Shown here: piece after piece, positions 17,331-25,981 of the stretch
How positions within the stretch are numbered: the first letter of the stretch is position 1
How the letters are laid out: every line of letters begins with the position of its first letter
Position numbers and translations under genes: made by a program
Source: Halomonas eurihalina
GTDB taxonomy: Bacteria > Pseudomonadota > Gammaproteobacteria > Pseudomonadales > Halomonadaceae
Reading direction: 5' to 3'
DNA length: 64,000 nucleotides
NCBI RefSeq assembly: GCF_008274785.1
Contig: NZ_VTPU01000008.1
Coordinates: forward strand, 62,001 to 126,000
The notes under the pieces: generated by a model
What the model saw: the letters and a program-made list of their open reading frames with translations, nothing else
What the model was told of the DNA's origin: nothing
The model's database searches: none

Positions 17331-17355
17331 GCGCGGCCCCGACAAGGGGCCGCGC
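17331..17355 (-). terminator. Intercistronic hairpin between TAXI receptor and permease genes
   Basis: A perfect 10-bp GC-rich stem (17331-17340 with 17346-17355) with a 5-nt loop, in the 136-bp gap. Inside a TRAP operon it would be a partial terminator or a 3' stabiliser, allowing more receptor than permease to be made. Confidence 0.6.
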
Positions 17356-17393
17356 ATCCTGCAATGAGATGCATGATCTCATTCAACTCCTGA

Positions 17394-18374
17394 TCACTCG
17401 ATCCAGCCTTGCTCGCGATAATAGCGCGCGGCGCCTTCGTGCAGCGGTGCTGACAACCCTTCGGACACCATGTCCTCGGGCTCCAGGTTGGCGAAGGCCG
17501 GGTGCAGCTTCTTGAAGCGATCGAAGTTGTCGAACACCGCCTTGACGGTCTGGTAGACGACATCGGGATCGGTCTCGGCGGAGGACACGAAGGTCGCCGC
17601 CACACCGAAGGTCGCGACGTCATCCGGGTTGCCCTTGTACAGCCCGCCCGGGATCGTCGACATGGAGTAGTAGGGATACTCTTCCACCAGCCCCTGGATG
17701 GTCTCGTCGTTGAGCGGAATCAACTTGGAGTCGACTGTGGTGGTAGCTTCCTGAATGGCCCCGTTGGGGTGGCCGACCACATAGGCCATGACGTCGATGT
17801 TGTTGTCGGCAAGAGCGGAGGCCATCTCGGCGGCATCCAGTTCGGAGGCCAGCGAGAAGGTATCCTCGGTCCAGCCCTTGGCATCCATCACCACTTCCAT
17901 GGTGTTGCGCTGCCCGGACCCCGGATTGCCGATGTTGACGCGCTTGCCTTCCAGGTCGTCGAGGGTCTCGACGCCGGAATCGGCGCGAGCCAGCAGGGTC
18001 AACGGCTCACCATGAACGCGGAACACCGCGCGCAGGTCTTCATAGGCGTCATCCTCGAAGTTACCGGTGCCATTGTAAGCCTGGTACTGAACGTCGGACT
18101 GGGCGACCCCCATGTTCAGCTCACCACTGCGGATGCCATTGATGTTGGCTACCGAACCGCCGGTGGAGGGAGCGTTACACTTGATGTTGGCGTCTTCCAG
18201 ACGGTTCACCAGACGACACACCGACTGGCCGACCACGTAATAGACGCCGGTCTGGCCACCGGTACCGATGGTGATGAACTGCTCTTCTTCCTGCGCCATG
18301 GCCGGCGACGCGAACATCGCGGCCCCGAGCAGGGCGCCGGAGAAAGTGGCGGCAGAGAATACATGGCGTTTCAT
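17394..18374 (-). CDS. TAXI-family TRAP solute-binding protein
   Basis: Periplasmic receptor of a TRAP transporter, 326 residues. A signal peptide (about 1-28, ending ASPAMA) is followed by the TAXI hallmark ITIGTGGQTGVYYVVG, then STGGSVANINGI and the central VNIGNPGSGQRNTMEVVM loop. The ATG at 18374 is chosen because GAGGT lies 6 nt upstream; a GTG two codons earlier is also possible. First gene of an operon receptor-permease-usp. The ligand is not predictable from sequence. Confidence 0.92.
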   Translation of the reverse strand: MKRHVFSAATFSGALLGAAMFASPAMAQEEEQFITIGTGGQTGVYYVVGQSVCRLVNRLEDANIKCNAPSTGGSVANINGIRSGELNMGVAQSDVQYQAYNGTGNFEDDAYEDLRAVFRVHGEPLTLLARADSGVETLDDLEGKRVNIGNPGSGQRNTMEVVMDAKGWTEDTFSLASELDAAEMASALADNNIDVMAYVVGHPNGAIQEATTTVDSKLIPLNDETIQGLVEEYPYYSMSTIPGGLYKGNPDDVATFGVAATFVSSAETDPDVVYQTVKAVFDNFDRFKKLHPAFANLEPEDMVSEGLSAPLHEGAARYYREQGWIE

Positions 18375-18569
18375 GAACACACCTCATTGTGACGTTATGG
18401 TCGAAGCGTTCGATCGGCGATCTCGTGTCGACGATCGTCGGCGGCTTGCCCGCCCCTTCCTACTTTAGCGAAAACCGCAGCAACATGGTGCGGCATATTG
18501 ACTGCCGTTGCCGTGATAGTCTAGTCGGCCACAACGTTTAGCGTTCGTTAATTTTCATGCCTGACGGTC

Positions 18570-18616
18570 GACGACGCAACATTTCATCCCGACATGGCGG
18601 TTGCCGTTGCGTCGTC
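18570..18616. promoter_or_regulatory. 11-bp inverted repeat upstream of the macrodomain gene
   Basis: Perfect arms at 18570-18580 and 18606-18616 (GACGACGCAAC with its complement), 25 bp apart, ending 49 bp before the macrodomain start. It lies in a 291-bp gap (18375-18665) between two divergent genes; I recognise nothing else in that gap. It could be an operator or a leader hairpin. Confidence 0.4.
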
Positions 18617-18665
18617 ATTGCCCCCAGACTACTGATGAAGAATAGCGCCGACCGAGGAGATCGAC

Positions 18666-19211
18666 ATGCAGACTCCCGCCCCCTTCATCGAATGCCGTCA
18701 GGGCGACATCGCACGTCAGGATGACATGGAAGCTGTGGTCAACGCCGCCAATGCGGCCCTGCGCAGCGGCGGCGGCGTTGCGGGCGCCCTGCATCGCGCT
18801 GCCGGACCGGCCCTCGCCGACGCCTGCCGCCCCCTGGCACCGATCCAGCCCGGCCAGGCGGTGATCACCGAGGCCTTCGAGCTTCCCAACCGGTATGTCA
18901 TCCACTGCCTGGGGCCGGTCTACGGCGTCGACGAACCCTCCGACACCCTGCTAGCCGACGGCTACCGCAATGCCCTGCGTCTGGCCCAGCAGCATGGCAT
19001 CGCACGCCTGGCCTTCCCGGCACTGTCCACCGGCGCTTTCGGTTACCCCGCTTCCGAAGCGGCGCGCATTGCCCTGTCCACGGTGCTCGCCACCCTGCCC
19101 GACTGCCCGGCCGTGCGCCAGGTTCGCTTCGTGCTGTTCGACGATGCCAGCCGCGCGCTGCATCAACAGTGGCTCGATGCCCTGGTCGGCGACTTTTCAG
19201 ACAAGGCCTAA
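18666..19211 (+). CDS. ymdB: Macrodomain protein, O-acetyl-ADP-ribose deacetylase (YmdB type)
   Basis: Cytoplasmic hydrolase that removes acetyl from O-acetyl-ADP-ribose and, in related proteins, removes ADP-ribose from targets. The 181-residue protein is a single macrodomain: GDIARQDDMEAVVNAANAAL with the conserved Asn residues, then GGGVAGALHRAAG, and the distal ADP-ribose loop PALSTGAFGYP. The length fits E. coli YmdB (177). The start has GAGGAG 7 nt upstream. It stands alone; the next gene is convergent. No NAD-consuming toxin or sirtuin is adjacent. Confidence 0.9.
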   Translation: MQTPAPFIECRQGDIARQDDMEAVVNAANAALRSGGGVAGALHRAAGPALADACRPLAPIQPGQAVITEAFELPNRYVIHCLGPVYGVDEPSDTLLADGYRNALRLAQQHGIARLAFPALSTGAFGYPASEAARIALSTVLATLPDCPAVRQVRFVLFDDASRALHQQWLDALVGDFSDKA

Positions 19212-19266
19212 CAGCCACGAGTAACGAGCCACGAGCTGCGAACCCCAAGAGCGGCAACCCGAGACT

Positions 19267-19322
19267 CGTAGCCCGTAGCCCGTAGCCCGTAGCCCGTAGC
19301 CCGTAGCCCGTAGCCCGTAGCC
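19267..19322. repeat. Eight perfect tandem copies of the heptamer CGTAGCC
   Basis: Eight exact 7-bp units between the convergent macrodomain and dctM genes; the last base overlaps the dctM stop codon. On the minus strand the array reads as seven GGG runs separated by CTAC, the pattern of a three-tier G-quadruplex, placed immediately after the dctM stop in its mRNA. Degenerate relatives of the unit precede it (19212-19266). Confidence 0.95.
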
Positions 19323-20617
19323 TAGACGTTATAACCGAGCACCCTCGGCAACCACAGCGCAATACCCGGGAAGACCACCACCAGCGCCAGGGCCGCTGCC
19401 ATGGCGAGAACGAAGACCATCGCCCAACCGATGGTCTGTTCCAGACGCACGCGGGCCACCTCGGTGGTCACCATCAGATTGACTGCCACAGGCGGCGTGA
19501 ACTGGCCGATGGCGATATTCATCGCCAGCAGGATGCCGAACCACACCGGATTCCACTCGAAATGCTGCATGACCGGTATCAGGATCGGCATCAGGATCAG
19601 GTAGATCGAGATGGCGTCCAGCAGCATGCCGGCCACCAGCACCGCCAGCATGATCAGCACCAGCAGCAGGATGCCGTTATCGGACAGGCCGATCACCCAT
19701 TCCGCCAGGTGGCGGAAGGTCCCCAGCATGGTGCCAGCCCAGGCGAAGATTCCGGCCAGGGCGATGATCAGCATCACCACCCCGGAGATCACAGCCGCTT
19801 CGCCGAACAGCTCCCAAAGGTCGCGCCAGCCGAGTTCGCGGGTCAACCAGAGGCCGACCACCACGCCGTAGGCGACCGCCACCACCGCCGCCTCGGTGGG
19901 CGTGAAGAGGCCGCTGCGCAAGCCGCCCAGGATCAGTACCGGTGCAAACAGGGCCGGGATGGCCTGACGAAAGCTCTCGGCGAGCGGCGGGCGCTCGACA
20001 TTCTCCGGCGCTTCCCAGCGATAACGACGCGCCAGCCACCAGGCCGGCACCAGCAACGCCGCCCCGGCCAGCACCCCCGGAAAGAGGCCGGCCGCAAACA
20101 ACGCGCGCAGGTCCACTCCCGGCACCACGATGGAGTACAGGATCAAGGCCACCGACGGCGGAATCAGGATGGCCGTGGAGGCCGAGGCGGCGATCAGTGT
20201 CGCCGAAAAGGGCCGCGGATAGCCGGCCCGGGTCATGCTGGGCAGCATCACCATGGCCACGGCCGCCGCATCGGCGGGCCCCGAGCCGCTCATGCCGCCC
20301 ATGATCATGCACACCAGCACCGCCACCAGCGCCAGCCCGCCGTGGCGTGGGCCGATCAGCGCCTGGGCGAAGCGCACCAGACGCGCCGCCACCCCGGCGC
20401 GCTCGAAGATCAGCCCGGTGAGAATGAATAGCGGAATGGCGATCAGGGGATACTTGGCAACACTGTTGTAGGTGTTGGTGCCCAGCGTCGACAGCATCGA
20501 GGGAGAAAGCCCGGCGACGATGCCCACCGCGCCGGACAGGCCCAATGAGAAGGCCACCGGCACGCCGGCAATCAGCAGGCCGGCAAAGGCCAGCAGCATC
20601 CAGAGATCAGGACTCAT
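19322..20617 (-). CDS. dctM: TRAP transporter large permease DctM
   Basis: Twelve-segment membrane subunit of a DctP-type TRAP transporter, 431 residues. It shows the DctM features AIPLFILTGLIFERAG, GGMSGSGPADAAAVAMVMLP, the IPPSVALILYSIV segment, and the late MNIAIGQFTPPVAVNLMV motif. It carries substrate with cotransported sodium or protons. Its start overlaps dctQ by 11 bp and it ends the dctP-dctQ-dctM operon. The stop codon abuts the CGTAGCC array. The substrate is unknown, probably an organic acid. Confidence 0.93.
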   Translation of the reverse strand: MSPDLWMLLAFAGLLIAGVPVAFSLGLSGAVGIVAGLSPSMLSTLGTNTYNSVAKYPLIAIPLFILTGLIFERAGVAARLVRFAQALIGPRHGGLALVAVLVCMIMGGMSGSGPADAAAVAMVMLPSMTRAGYPRPFSATLIAASASTAILIPPSVALILYSIVVPGVDLRALFAAGLFPGVLAGAALLVPAWWLARRYRWEAPENVERPPLAESFRQAIPALFAPVLILGGLRSGLFTPTEAAVVAVAYGVVVGLWLTRELGWRDLWELFGEAAVISGVVMLIIALAGIFAWAGTMLGTFRHLAEWVIGLSDNGILLLVLIMLAVLVAGMLLDAISIYLILMPILIPVMQHFEWNPVWFGILLAMNIAIGQFTPPVAVNLMVTTEVARVRLEQTIGWAMVFVLAMAAALALVVVFPGIALWLPRVLGYNV

Positions 20618-21083
20618 CGTCGAGCCCTCCGCGCAGGCGCTCGAGAGTCTGCTGGCACTGCCGCCACAGCATCAGCACGGCCAGCAGCGGCAACCAGACC
20701 AGATACCACCACTGGGGCAGCCCGAGCCCCGGCGAGAGCGTCTCCCACTGATACTCCTGCCAGGCCAACCTGGCACCGAACCAGGCGATCAGCCCCAGCA
20801 CGACGAGACCGCAGAGCCCCTGGAAAAGGATCAGGACACGCCGCGCCGCGGGCGGCAAGGCCCGCTCCAGCAGGCCGATGCGAATATGGCGATGGCGACG
20901 CAGGGCCACCGAGGCGCCGGCGAAGGTCAACAGCACCAGCAGGAAGACCGAAAACTCCTCGGTAAAGGCGAAGGAGACGTCGGTGACATAACGCACCACC
21001 ACATTGGCCAGGCTGATCAGACCAATGATCAGAATGGCCAGGGTCGCGAGCACACGCTCGAGTCTTGCATCAGGACGTTTCAT
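20607..21083 (-). CDS. dctQ: TRAP transporter small permease DctQ
   Basis: Four-helix inner-membrane subunit, about 158 residues. Hydrophobic segments are near 10-32, 42-66, 85-110 and 125-145, with the family motif NVVVRYV in the first and FTEEFSVFLLVLLTFAGAS in the second. I start at MKRPDARLE (21083). A longer in-frame start at 21137 exists; neither has a good ribosome site, so translation may be coupled to dctP, which ends at 21146. Confidence 0.88.
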   Translation of the reverse strand: MKRPDARLERVLATLAILIIGLISLANVVVRYVTDVSFAFTEEFSVFLLVLLTFAGASVALRRHRHIRIGLLERALPPAARRVLILFQGLCGLVVLGLIAWFGARLAWQEYQWETLSPGLGLPQWWYLVWLPLLAVLMLWRQCQQTLERLRGGLDDES

Positions 21084-21145
21084 GACAAGGGTTCTTGGCG
21101 AGTAAGCGGTGGCGCCCGGCGCGATGACCGGGCGCATTCAGCGCA

Positions 21146-22159
21146 TCATTCGGGCGCGTCGATATCGCGGCGGGCCGCCTCCACGATCTCCTCGCCGATA
21201 CGCGGCAGCCACTTGTCATGGACGCTCTCGGTGGCCTCGACGAAGGCCTGGTGCTGCGCCTCGGAAAGCTCGGTGACATTCACCCCGCGCTCGCGGATCG
21301 CCTCCAGCCGCGCGGCCTCTTCCTCACGCGTCATGGCGATCTCCCAGGCTCCAGCCTCGACGGCCGTTTCGCGCAGCATCTCGCGCTGCGACTCGGAGAG
21401 CGAACCCCACACCTGGCGGTTGGCGGCGAACACCAGCGGGTCGTTCATGTAGTTCCACAGGGTCAGGTGCGTCTGCCCCACCTGATCGATGCGCGCCACA
21501 TCGAACACCGACAGGGGATTCTCCTGGCCATCCACGGCACCAGTGGTCAATGCCGGCTTGGCATCGGCCCAGCTCATCTGGGTCGGATTAGCCCCCAGGG
21601 CGGTGAAGGTGTCCTGGAACAGCGGCGAGCCCACCACACGGATCTTGAGCCCCTCGAGGTCGGCCGGCTCATCGATGGCGCCACTCGAGTTGGAAAGCTG
21701 GCGGAAGCCATTCTCGCCCCAGGCGAGCGGTATCACGCCCTTTTCCTCGATGGCGGAGAAGATCATCTCACCGGCCTCACCGCCGGTCACCGCATCAACG
21801 GCCTCTTCATCGGGCAGCAGGAAGGGCAACGAGAACAGGTTGAGCGCCGGCACCTGGGGCGACCAGTTGATGGTCGAGCCGACCGCCAGGTCGATCAACC
21901 CGGAGCGCATGGCAGAGAACTCTTGGGTCTGGTCGCCGCTGACCAGTTGGGCATTGGGATAGACGCGCAGCGTCAGCTCGCCGTCGGAGCGTTCTTCCAC
22001 CAGCTCGGCCCATTTTTGCGCGGCCTGTCCCCAGGGGAAGGCATCGGACAACACGGTGGAAACGGAAAGCTCCCGGGCCTGGGCGGTCAAGGCCGAGGTC
22101 AGGAGGGCGGCGCCAGCCAGAGTGGCGGCGAATCGTGAAAGGGGGCGGGTCGTTGGCAT
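21146..22159 (-). CDS. dctP: TRAP transporter solute-binding protein DctP
   Basis: Periplasmic receptor, 337 residues. A signal peptide (about 1-29, ending ALTAQA) is followed by the DctP fold; the central segment GLKIRVVGSPLFQDTFTALG holds the conserved Arg that binds a substrate carboxylate, and TTGAVDGQENP is also typical. AAGGA lies 7 nt before the ATG. First gene of dctPQM, facing a Tsx-like porin gene across 408 bp with three shared operator-like palindromes. This suggests one regulated uptake module spanning outer and inner membranes. The substrate is not resolved. Confidence 0.92.
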   Translation of the reverse strand: MPTTRPLSRFAATLAGAALLTSALTAQARELSVSTVLSDAFPWGQAAQKWAELVEERSDGELTLRVYPNAQLVSGDQTQEFSAMRSGLIDLAVGSTINWSPQVPALNLFSLPFLLPDEEAVDAVTGGEAGEMIFSAIEEKGVIPLAWGENGFRQLSNSSGAIDEPADLEGLKIRVVGSPLFQDTFTALGANPTQMSWADAKPALTTGAVDGQENPLSVFDVARIDQVGQTHLTLWNYMNDPLVFAANRQVWGSLSESQREMLRETAVEAGAWEIAMTREEEAARLEAIRERGVNVTELSEAQHQAFVEATESVHDKWLPRIGEEIVEAARRDIDAPE

Positions 22160-22328
22160 GACGTGTCCTTGGTATCCGCGTTGCGGTTATTGATTGTCGG
22201 GCCGGCTCCGTCTTCTCCAGATTCCAGAGGGCTTTGTTTTTCACAACTTTTAAATATGCCTGCAAGACACCGTTCCCCACAAGGAGGGACGGCACCCAGC
22301 GAAGCCAGCTGACACGCGGCAGACATCT

Positions 22329-22338
22329 TTGTACACAA
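22329..22338. promoter_or_regulatory. TTGT-N2-ACAA operator-like site 1
   Basis: TTGTACACAA, with perfect TTGT and ACAA arms, in the dctP-porin divergent gap. The shape (GT-N2-AC core) fits GntR-family operators. Confidence 0.5.
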
Positions 22339-22372
22339 AAAATATTGCCGGTGGACGCCATAGATTTTATAA

Positions 22373-22382
22373 CTGTATACAA
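22373..22382. promoter_or_regulatory. TTGT-N2-ACAA operator-like site 2
   Basis: CTGTATACAA, one mismatch in the arms. On the minus strand it lies directly upstream of a TAAAAT -10-like box that could serve dctP. Confidence 0.45.
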
Positions 22383-22408
22383 GCACTGACAGACAGTGTG
22401 ACATCCAC

Positions 22409-22418
22409 TTGTCTACAA
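22409..22418. promoter_or_regulatory. TTGT-N2-ACAA operator-like site 3
   Basis: TTGTCTACAA, extending to perfect 6-bp arms (ACTTGT/ACAAGT, 22407-22420). It is the best of the three and the nearest to the porin gene. Apart from these sites I see nothing recognisable in the 408-bp gap 22160-22567. Confidence 0.55.
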
Positions 22419-22567
22419 GTAATGACACAATAACAAGCTTCGACAGCGTCCCTGTGCTCCCCCAGCGTGGCACGCCTGCCACCAACAGTGCCGGGATCCC
22501 TTCTCGGCAGGGCCGCTCGAGGCATCGACCCGCTCCAACGACAACATCCAATGAACAGCGGAGATTC

Positions 22568-23335
22568 ATGATGCTCAACAAGACACGACTCGTCCTGGCC
22601 ACCGCCGCCGCTTCGATGTGCCTGGCCCAGGGCGCCAATGCCGCCCAATACAGCACCACCAAGGTAGAAGCGTTGTATGGCTGGGATTACGAGAGTCAGG
22701 CCGGGGCCGGTTTTCCCATCGACAACGAGGAACACGCCATCCTGACCCTGGCCAACGCCACGGGCTGGACCTATGGCGACAGCTTCTTCTTCGTCGATGT
22801 CACCAACCTGGATCACGGCAGCGAGGGCGAGGACGACTATGGCAGCGTGCACGCCGAGTGGAACCTGCGCGGTAACATCGGCAAGCTCAGTGGCCGCGAC
22901 CTGTCCATCGGGCCGGTCAGCGACTTCTACGTCACCGGGCAGTTGGACATCGATCGCAACTCCTCGGTACGCAAGACCACTCACATGGCCGGCCTGTCCG
23001 CCGACCTGCAGATACCGGGCTTCCAGTTCTTCAAGCTCTTTGCCATGTATCGCAACGACGAGAGCAGCGCGGCCCGAGGCAGTTCCGAGCAATACACGGC
23101 GGCGTGGAACCTGCCTTTCACGCTGGGAGATGCCAACTTCAGCTTCGAGGGCTTCATCGACTACATCACCGAGGAAGGCGACCTGGAAGCCCAGTTGCTG
23201 ACCCAGCCGCAACTGGTCTGGCACGCCACCGAGCATCTCGGCATCGGCATGGAATACCAGCACTGGGAAAACAAGTTCGGCCTGGAGGACACCGACGAGT
23301 CCTTTCCACAGGCCATGGTTCGCTGGACTTTCTAG
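22568..23335 (+). CDS. Tsx-like outer-membrane channel protein
   Basis: Predicted outer-membrane beta-barrel of about 255 residues. It has a signal peptide ending GANAAQ, alternating amphipathic strands rich in Tyr, Trp and Phe, and ends in an aromatic residue (MVRWTF) as outer-membrane barrels do. The opening KVEALYGWDYES and the FFFVDVTNLDHG region match the nucleoside-channel (Tsx) family. Two ATGs are adjacent; GGAG is 4 nt from the first and 7 nt from the second (22571), which favours the second. It faces the dctPQM operon over shared operator-like sites, so it may admit the TRAP substrate rather than nucleosides. Confidence 0.8.
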   Translation: MMLNKTRLVLATAAASMCLAQGANAAQYSTTKVEALYGWDYESQAGAGFPIDNEEHAILTLANATGWTYGDSFFFVDVTNLDHGSEGEDDYGSVHAEWNLRGNIGKLSGRDLSIGPVSDFYVTGQLDIDRNSSVRKTTHMAGLSADLQIPGFQFFKLFAMYRNDESSAARGSSEQYTAAWNLPFTLGDANFSFEGFIDYITEEGDLEAQLLTQPQLVWHATEHLGIGMEYQHWENKFGLEDTDESFPQAMVRWTF

Positions 23336-23358
23336 CAAAATCCAAGCCCCCAGGACTT

Positions 23359-23386
23359 GCGGGGAGAGTCGAGCGGCTCTTCCCGC
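23359..23386 (+). terminator. Hairpin after the Tsx-like porin gene
   Basis: A 10-bp stem with one G-U pair (23359-23368 with 23377-23386) and an 8-nt loop, 23 bp after the stop. There is no clear T-run. Confidence 0.45.
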
Positions 23387-23460
23387 GCCTGCCTGCCCAG
23401 GCACCCTACCTCGTCTGCTATGCTGGCGATTTCCTGCTCGCCATCGACCGAGGAAGCCTC

Positions 23461-24333
23461 GTGCCACTACGCGACCTGTCCATCGGCCTGGGTGTCATCA
23501 TCATCTGGGCGCTGAACGTCATCGTCATCAAGGTCGGCGTGGCCGACATACCCCCCCTGCTGCTGACCACGCTGCGCTTTTCCCTGGTAGCCCTGCTGCT
23601 CGTGCCCTTTCATCCGGTCGCCCGCCACCAATTGCCCTTTCTGGTCTTGCTGTCGCTGACCTTCGGCACGCTGCATTTCGCCCTGTTGTTCATCGGCCTC
23701 GATCAGGCCGAGGCGGGAACCGGCGCCCTGCTGGTGCAGATGGGTACGCCCTTCGCCACCCTGCTGGCGGTGATCGTGCTCAAGGAGCGCCTGGGGTTCC
23801 GCCGCCTGACGGGCCTGATCCTCTCCTTCGCCGGCGTCATGGTGCTGGCCGGCGGCCCGACATTGCCCGCCCCGCTGCCTACCGCCCTGCTGCTCACCAG
23901 TGCTCTCGGCTGGGCCATCTCGCAGTTGCTGATCAAGCGCGGTCCCAATGTGCCGCCCCTGGCACTGGCCGGCTGGGTGGCCCTGTTCGCCATCCCCCAG
24001 GTCGCGCTGGGTTCATGGTGGCTCGAACGGGACCAGTTGGCAGCGCTCGGTGACGCCGGCTGGATCGGCTGGGGGGCTGTCTTCTACACGGCGGTGATGT
24101 CCTCGATCGTCGCCTACGGCGCCTGGTATGGCCTGCTGCGCCGTCACCCCGTCAATCGCGTGGTGCCGTTGACGCTGCTGGTTCCGGTACTGGCAGTGGG
24201 GCTCGGCGTCTTGCTGCTCGGCGACTCGCTGGGCCCCCACAAGCTGATCGGGGGCGGCCTGGTGATCGTCGGGATCGGCTTGATCGTGCTGCGCTTCAGG
24301 AAACGGGGTGGCACGCCGCGTCGAGCGTCATGA
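23461..24333 (+). CDS. EamA-family (DMT) transporter
   Basis: Inner-membrane carrier of the drug/metabolite transporter superfamily, 290 residues with about ten hydrophobic helices in two EamA repeats. Typical elements are GLGVIIIWALNVIVIKVG at the start, the end of repeat one ETLVLKERLG-like (VIVLKERLGFRRLTGLI), and LGPHKLIGGGLVIVGI in repeat two. It probably exports amino acids or metabolites. The GTG at 23461 is chosen because GAGGAAG lies 4 nt upstream and it opens TM1; the frame is open further upstream without membrane character. It is monocistronic. Confidence 0.85.
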   Translation: MPLRDLSIGLGVIIIWALNVIVIKVGVADIPPLLLTTLRFSLVALLLVPFHPVARHQLPFLVLLSLTFGTLHFALLFIGLDQAEAGTGALLVQMGTPFATLLAVIVLKERLGFRRLTGLILSFAGVMVLAGGPTLPAPLPTALLLTSALGWAISQLLIKRGPNVPPLALAGWVALFAIPQVALGSWWLERDQLAALGDAGWIGWGAVFYTAVMSSIVAYGAWYGLLRRHPVNRVVPLTLLVPVLAVGLGVLLLGDSLGPHKLIGGGLVIVGIGLIVLRFRKRGGTPRRAS

Positions 24334-24396
24334 AGGCCCGGCACGCGGCCGGACCAAGGGAGAGGCGTTACGCCGCAGCGGGGCGCTTTTCGACAG

Positions 24397-25020
24397 TTAC
24401 TCCTGGAAGGGCGCGATATCCCCGCGTCCCTCGCGGACGATCTGCGGCGGAAGTTCGCGCAGATCGATGACGCTGGTCGGCTCCAGGTGACAGGCGCCGC
24501 CATCGACGACCAGATCCAGGTGCGCACCGAAGCGCTCGCGGATTTCCTCGGCATCGGTCATCGGCTGTTCTTCCCCCACCGGGATCAACGTCACGCTCAT
24601 CAAGGGTTCGCCCAGCTCGGCGAGCAGCGCCCGGGGAATCGGATGGTCCGGCACCCGCACACCGATGGAACGACGCTTGGGATGCAGCAACAGCCGCGGC
24701 ACCTCGCTGGTAGCCTGGAGGATAAAGGTATAGGCGCCGGGCGTATGTGCCTTGAGCAGGCGAAAGACGGCGTTGTCCACCTTGGCGTAGGCGCCGATCT
24801 CGGACAGGTCCGAACACACCAGGGTGAAGTTGTGCTTGTCATCGAGGGAGCGCAACCACTTGATGCGCTCGATGGCCTTCTTGTCACCGAGATGGCAGCC
24901 CAGGGCATAACCCGAATCGGTGGGATAGGCGATCACACCACCATCGCGGATGATACGGACCGCCTGATCGATGAGTCGCTTCTGGGGATTTTCCGGATGA
25001 ATCTGGAAGAACTGGCTCAT
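24397..25020 (-). CDS. yciO: YciO, Sua5/YciO/YrdC-family protein
   Basis: A 207-residue homologue of E. coli Yci[21 protein letters not shown] at the start, then [16 protein letters not shown] with the nucleotide-binding KRxR-like [13 protein letters not shown] segment. Family members TsaC and Sua5 make threonylcarbamoyl-AMP for tRNA t6A. YciO paralogues are thought to have weak or different activity. The start at 25020 has GGGAG upstream. It follows the PHP phosphoesterase gene by 52 bp on the same strand, a linkage also seen in enterobacteria (yciV-yciO). Confidence 0.92.
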   Translation of the reverse strand: MSQFFQIHPENPQKRLIDQAVRIIRDGGVIAYPTDSGYALGCHLGDKKAIERIKWLRSLDDKHNFTLVCSDLSEIGAYAKVDNAVFRLLKAHTPGAYTFILQATSEVPRLLLHPKRRSIGVRVPDHPIPRALLAELGEPLMSVTLIPVGEEQPMTDAEEIRERFGAHLDLVVDGGACHLEPTSVIDLRELPPQIVREGRGDIAPFQE

Positions 25021-25072
25021 GGGCGCTCCCTGTTCATATTGTCGAGTCATGTTATCGAGGACGTTCAGCGGC

Positions 25073-25981
25073 TCAAGCCGCCGGCATGGGAAGGCCGAAC
25101 GTGGCCGCGAGACGAGAATGAGTCCAGACCGGCGCCACCGCCGTGCGCGGCACCGGTGTCATGCTGCCCGGGGCCAGATGCCCTCCGGGGAAGTGGAAGT
25201 CGCTGCCGAGCGAGGCCAGCAGCCCCCGTTCGTCCAGCTGGCGCGCCAGGTCACGCGTGGCATCAGGATTCTGGAAGCCGCTGACCAGCTCGACGGCCTG
25301 GCCCCCGGCGGCATGAAAGTCGTCGAGCAGTTGCCCTCGCTTGCGGCGTGTCAGGCCGTAACGCAGCGGATGCGCCAGTGCTGCCACGCCGCCGGCATCG
25401 AGCACCCAGGCCACGACCGTGGAAAGCGCAGGCCAATGGGCCTTGATGTCCCCCGCCTTGCCGTTGCCCAGATGGCGTCGAAAGGCAGTGGCCATATCCG
25501 GGACCAGCTCCGCTGCTACCAAGGCTCGGGCGAAGTCCGGGCGCCCCAGGGGGCGGTCCGAGCCCGCCTGTTCCCGGGCCCGCTCGAGGGCGTTTTCCAG
25601 GCCGACCCGCTCCATGCGCGCGGCGATCTGCACGGCACGGCGCTCACGCGCCTCGGCCTGGTGCTCCAGCCCCGCGACCAACTCGCCCCGAGCACCCGAC
25701 GGCAACAACCCCACCACATGGATGTTGAGGCCTCGCCATTGGCAGGACAGCTCGGTGCCGGGCAGCACCACCACGCCGTGACTCTCGCCGACAGCGCTCG
25801 CCCGCTCGACACCGGCAACGGTATCATGGTCGGTCAGCGCCATATGGGTCAGCCCACGGGACGCGCATGCCTCGACCAGCGCCTCGGGCGACAGGGCCCC
25901 GTCGGACGCGGTGGAGTGCATGTGAAGATCGATGGAGAGCGCTTCGCCCTCGAAACGCTCGGGAAGTGCATTCATTGGCAT
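25073..25981 (-). CDS. PHP-domain phosphoesterase (RNase AM / YciV type)
   Basis: Metal-dependent phosphoesterase of about 302 residues; E. coli YciV (Rnm, RNase AM) is a 5'-3' nuclease that trims rRNA and short RNAs. PHP motifs are complete: [28 protein letters not shown], the middle [11 protein letters not shown] and the final GSDFHFPGG. The start is uncertain: ATGs at 25975 and 25981 just precede the domain and have no strong ribosome site, and the frame is open to a GTG at 26083. It is followed by yciO and divergent from yciI. Confidence 0.88.
   Translation of the reverse strand: MPMNALPERFEGEALSIDLHMHSTASDGALSPEALVEACASRGLTHMALTDHDTVAGVERASAVGESHGVVVLPGTELSCQWRGLNIHVVGLLPSGARGELVAGLEHQAEARERRAVQIAARMERVGLENALERAREQAGSDRPLGRPDFARALVAAELVPDMATAFRRHLGNGKAGDIKAHWPALSTVVAWVLDAGGVAALAHPLRYGLTRRKRGQLLDDFHAAGGQAVELVSGFQNPDATRDLARQLDERGLLASLGSDFHFPGGHLAPGSMTPVPRTAVAPVWTHSRLAATFGLPMPAA

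Noticed and set aside
19267..19322. Possible CRISPR or attachment-site repeat
   Set aside because: Units are 7 bp without spacers, and no cas genes or integrase are nearby.
18898..19362. Minus-strand frame encoding RATGYGL-type repeats through the heptamer array
   Set aside because: It lies antisense to the macrodomain gene, and its repeat is only a translation of the tandem heptamer.
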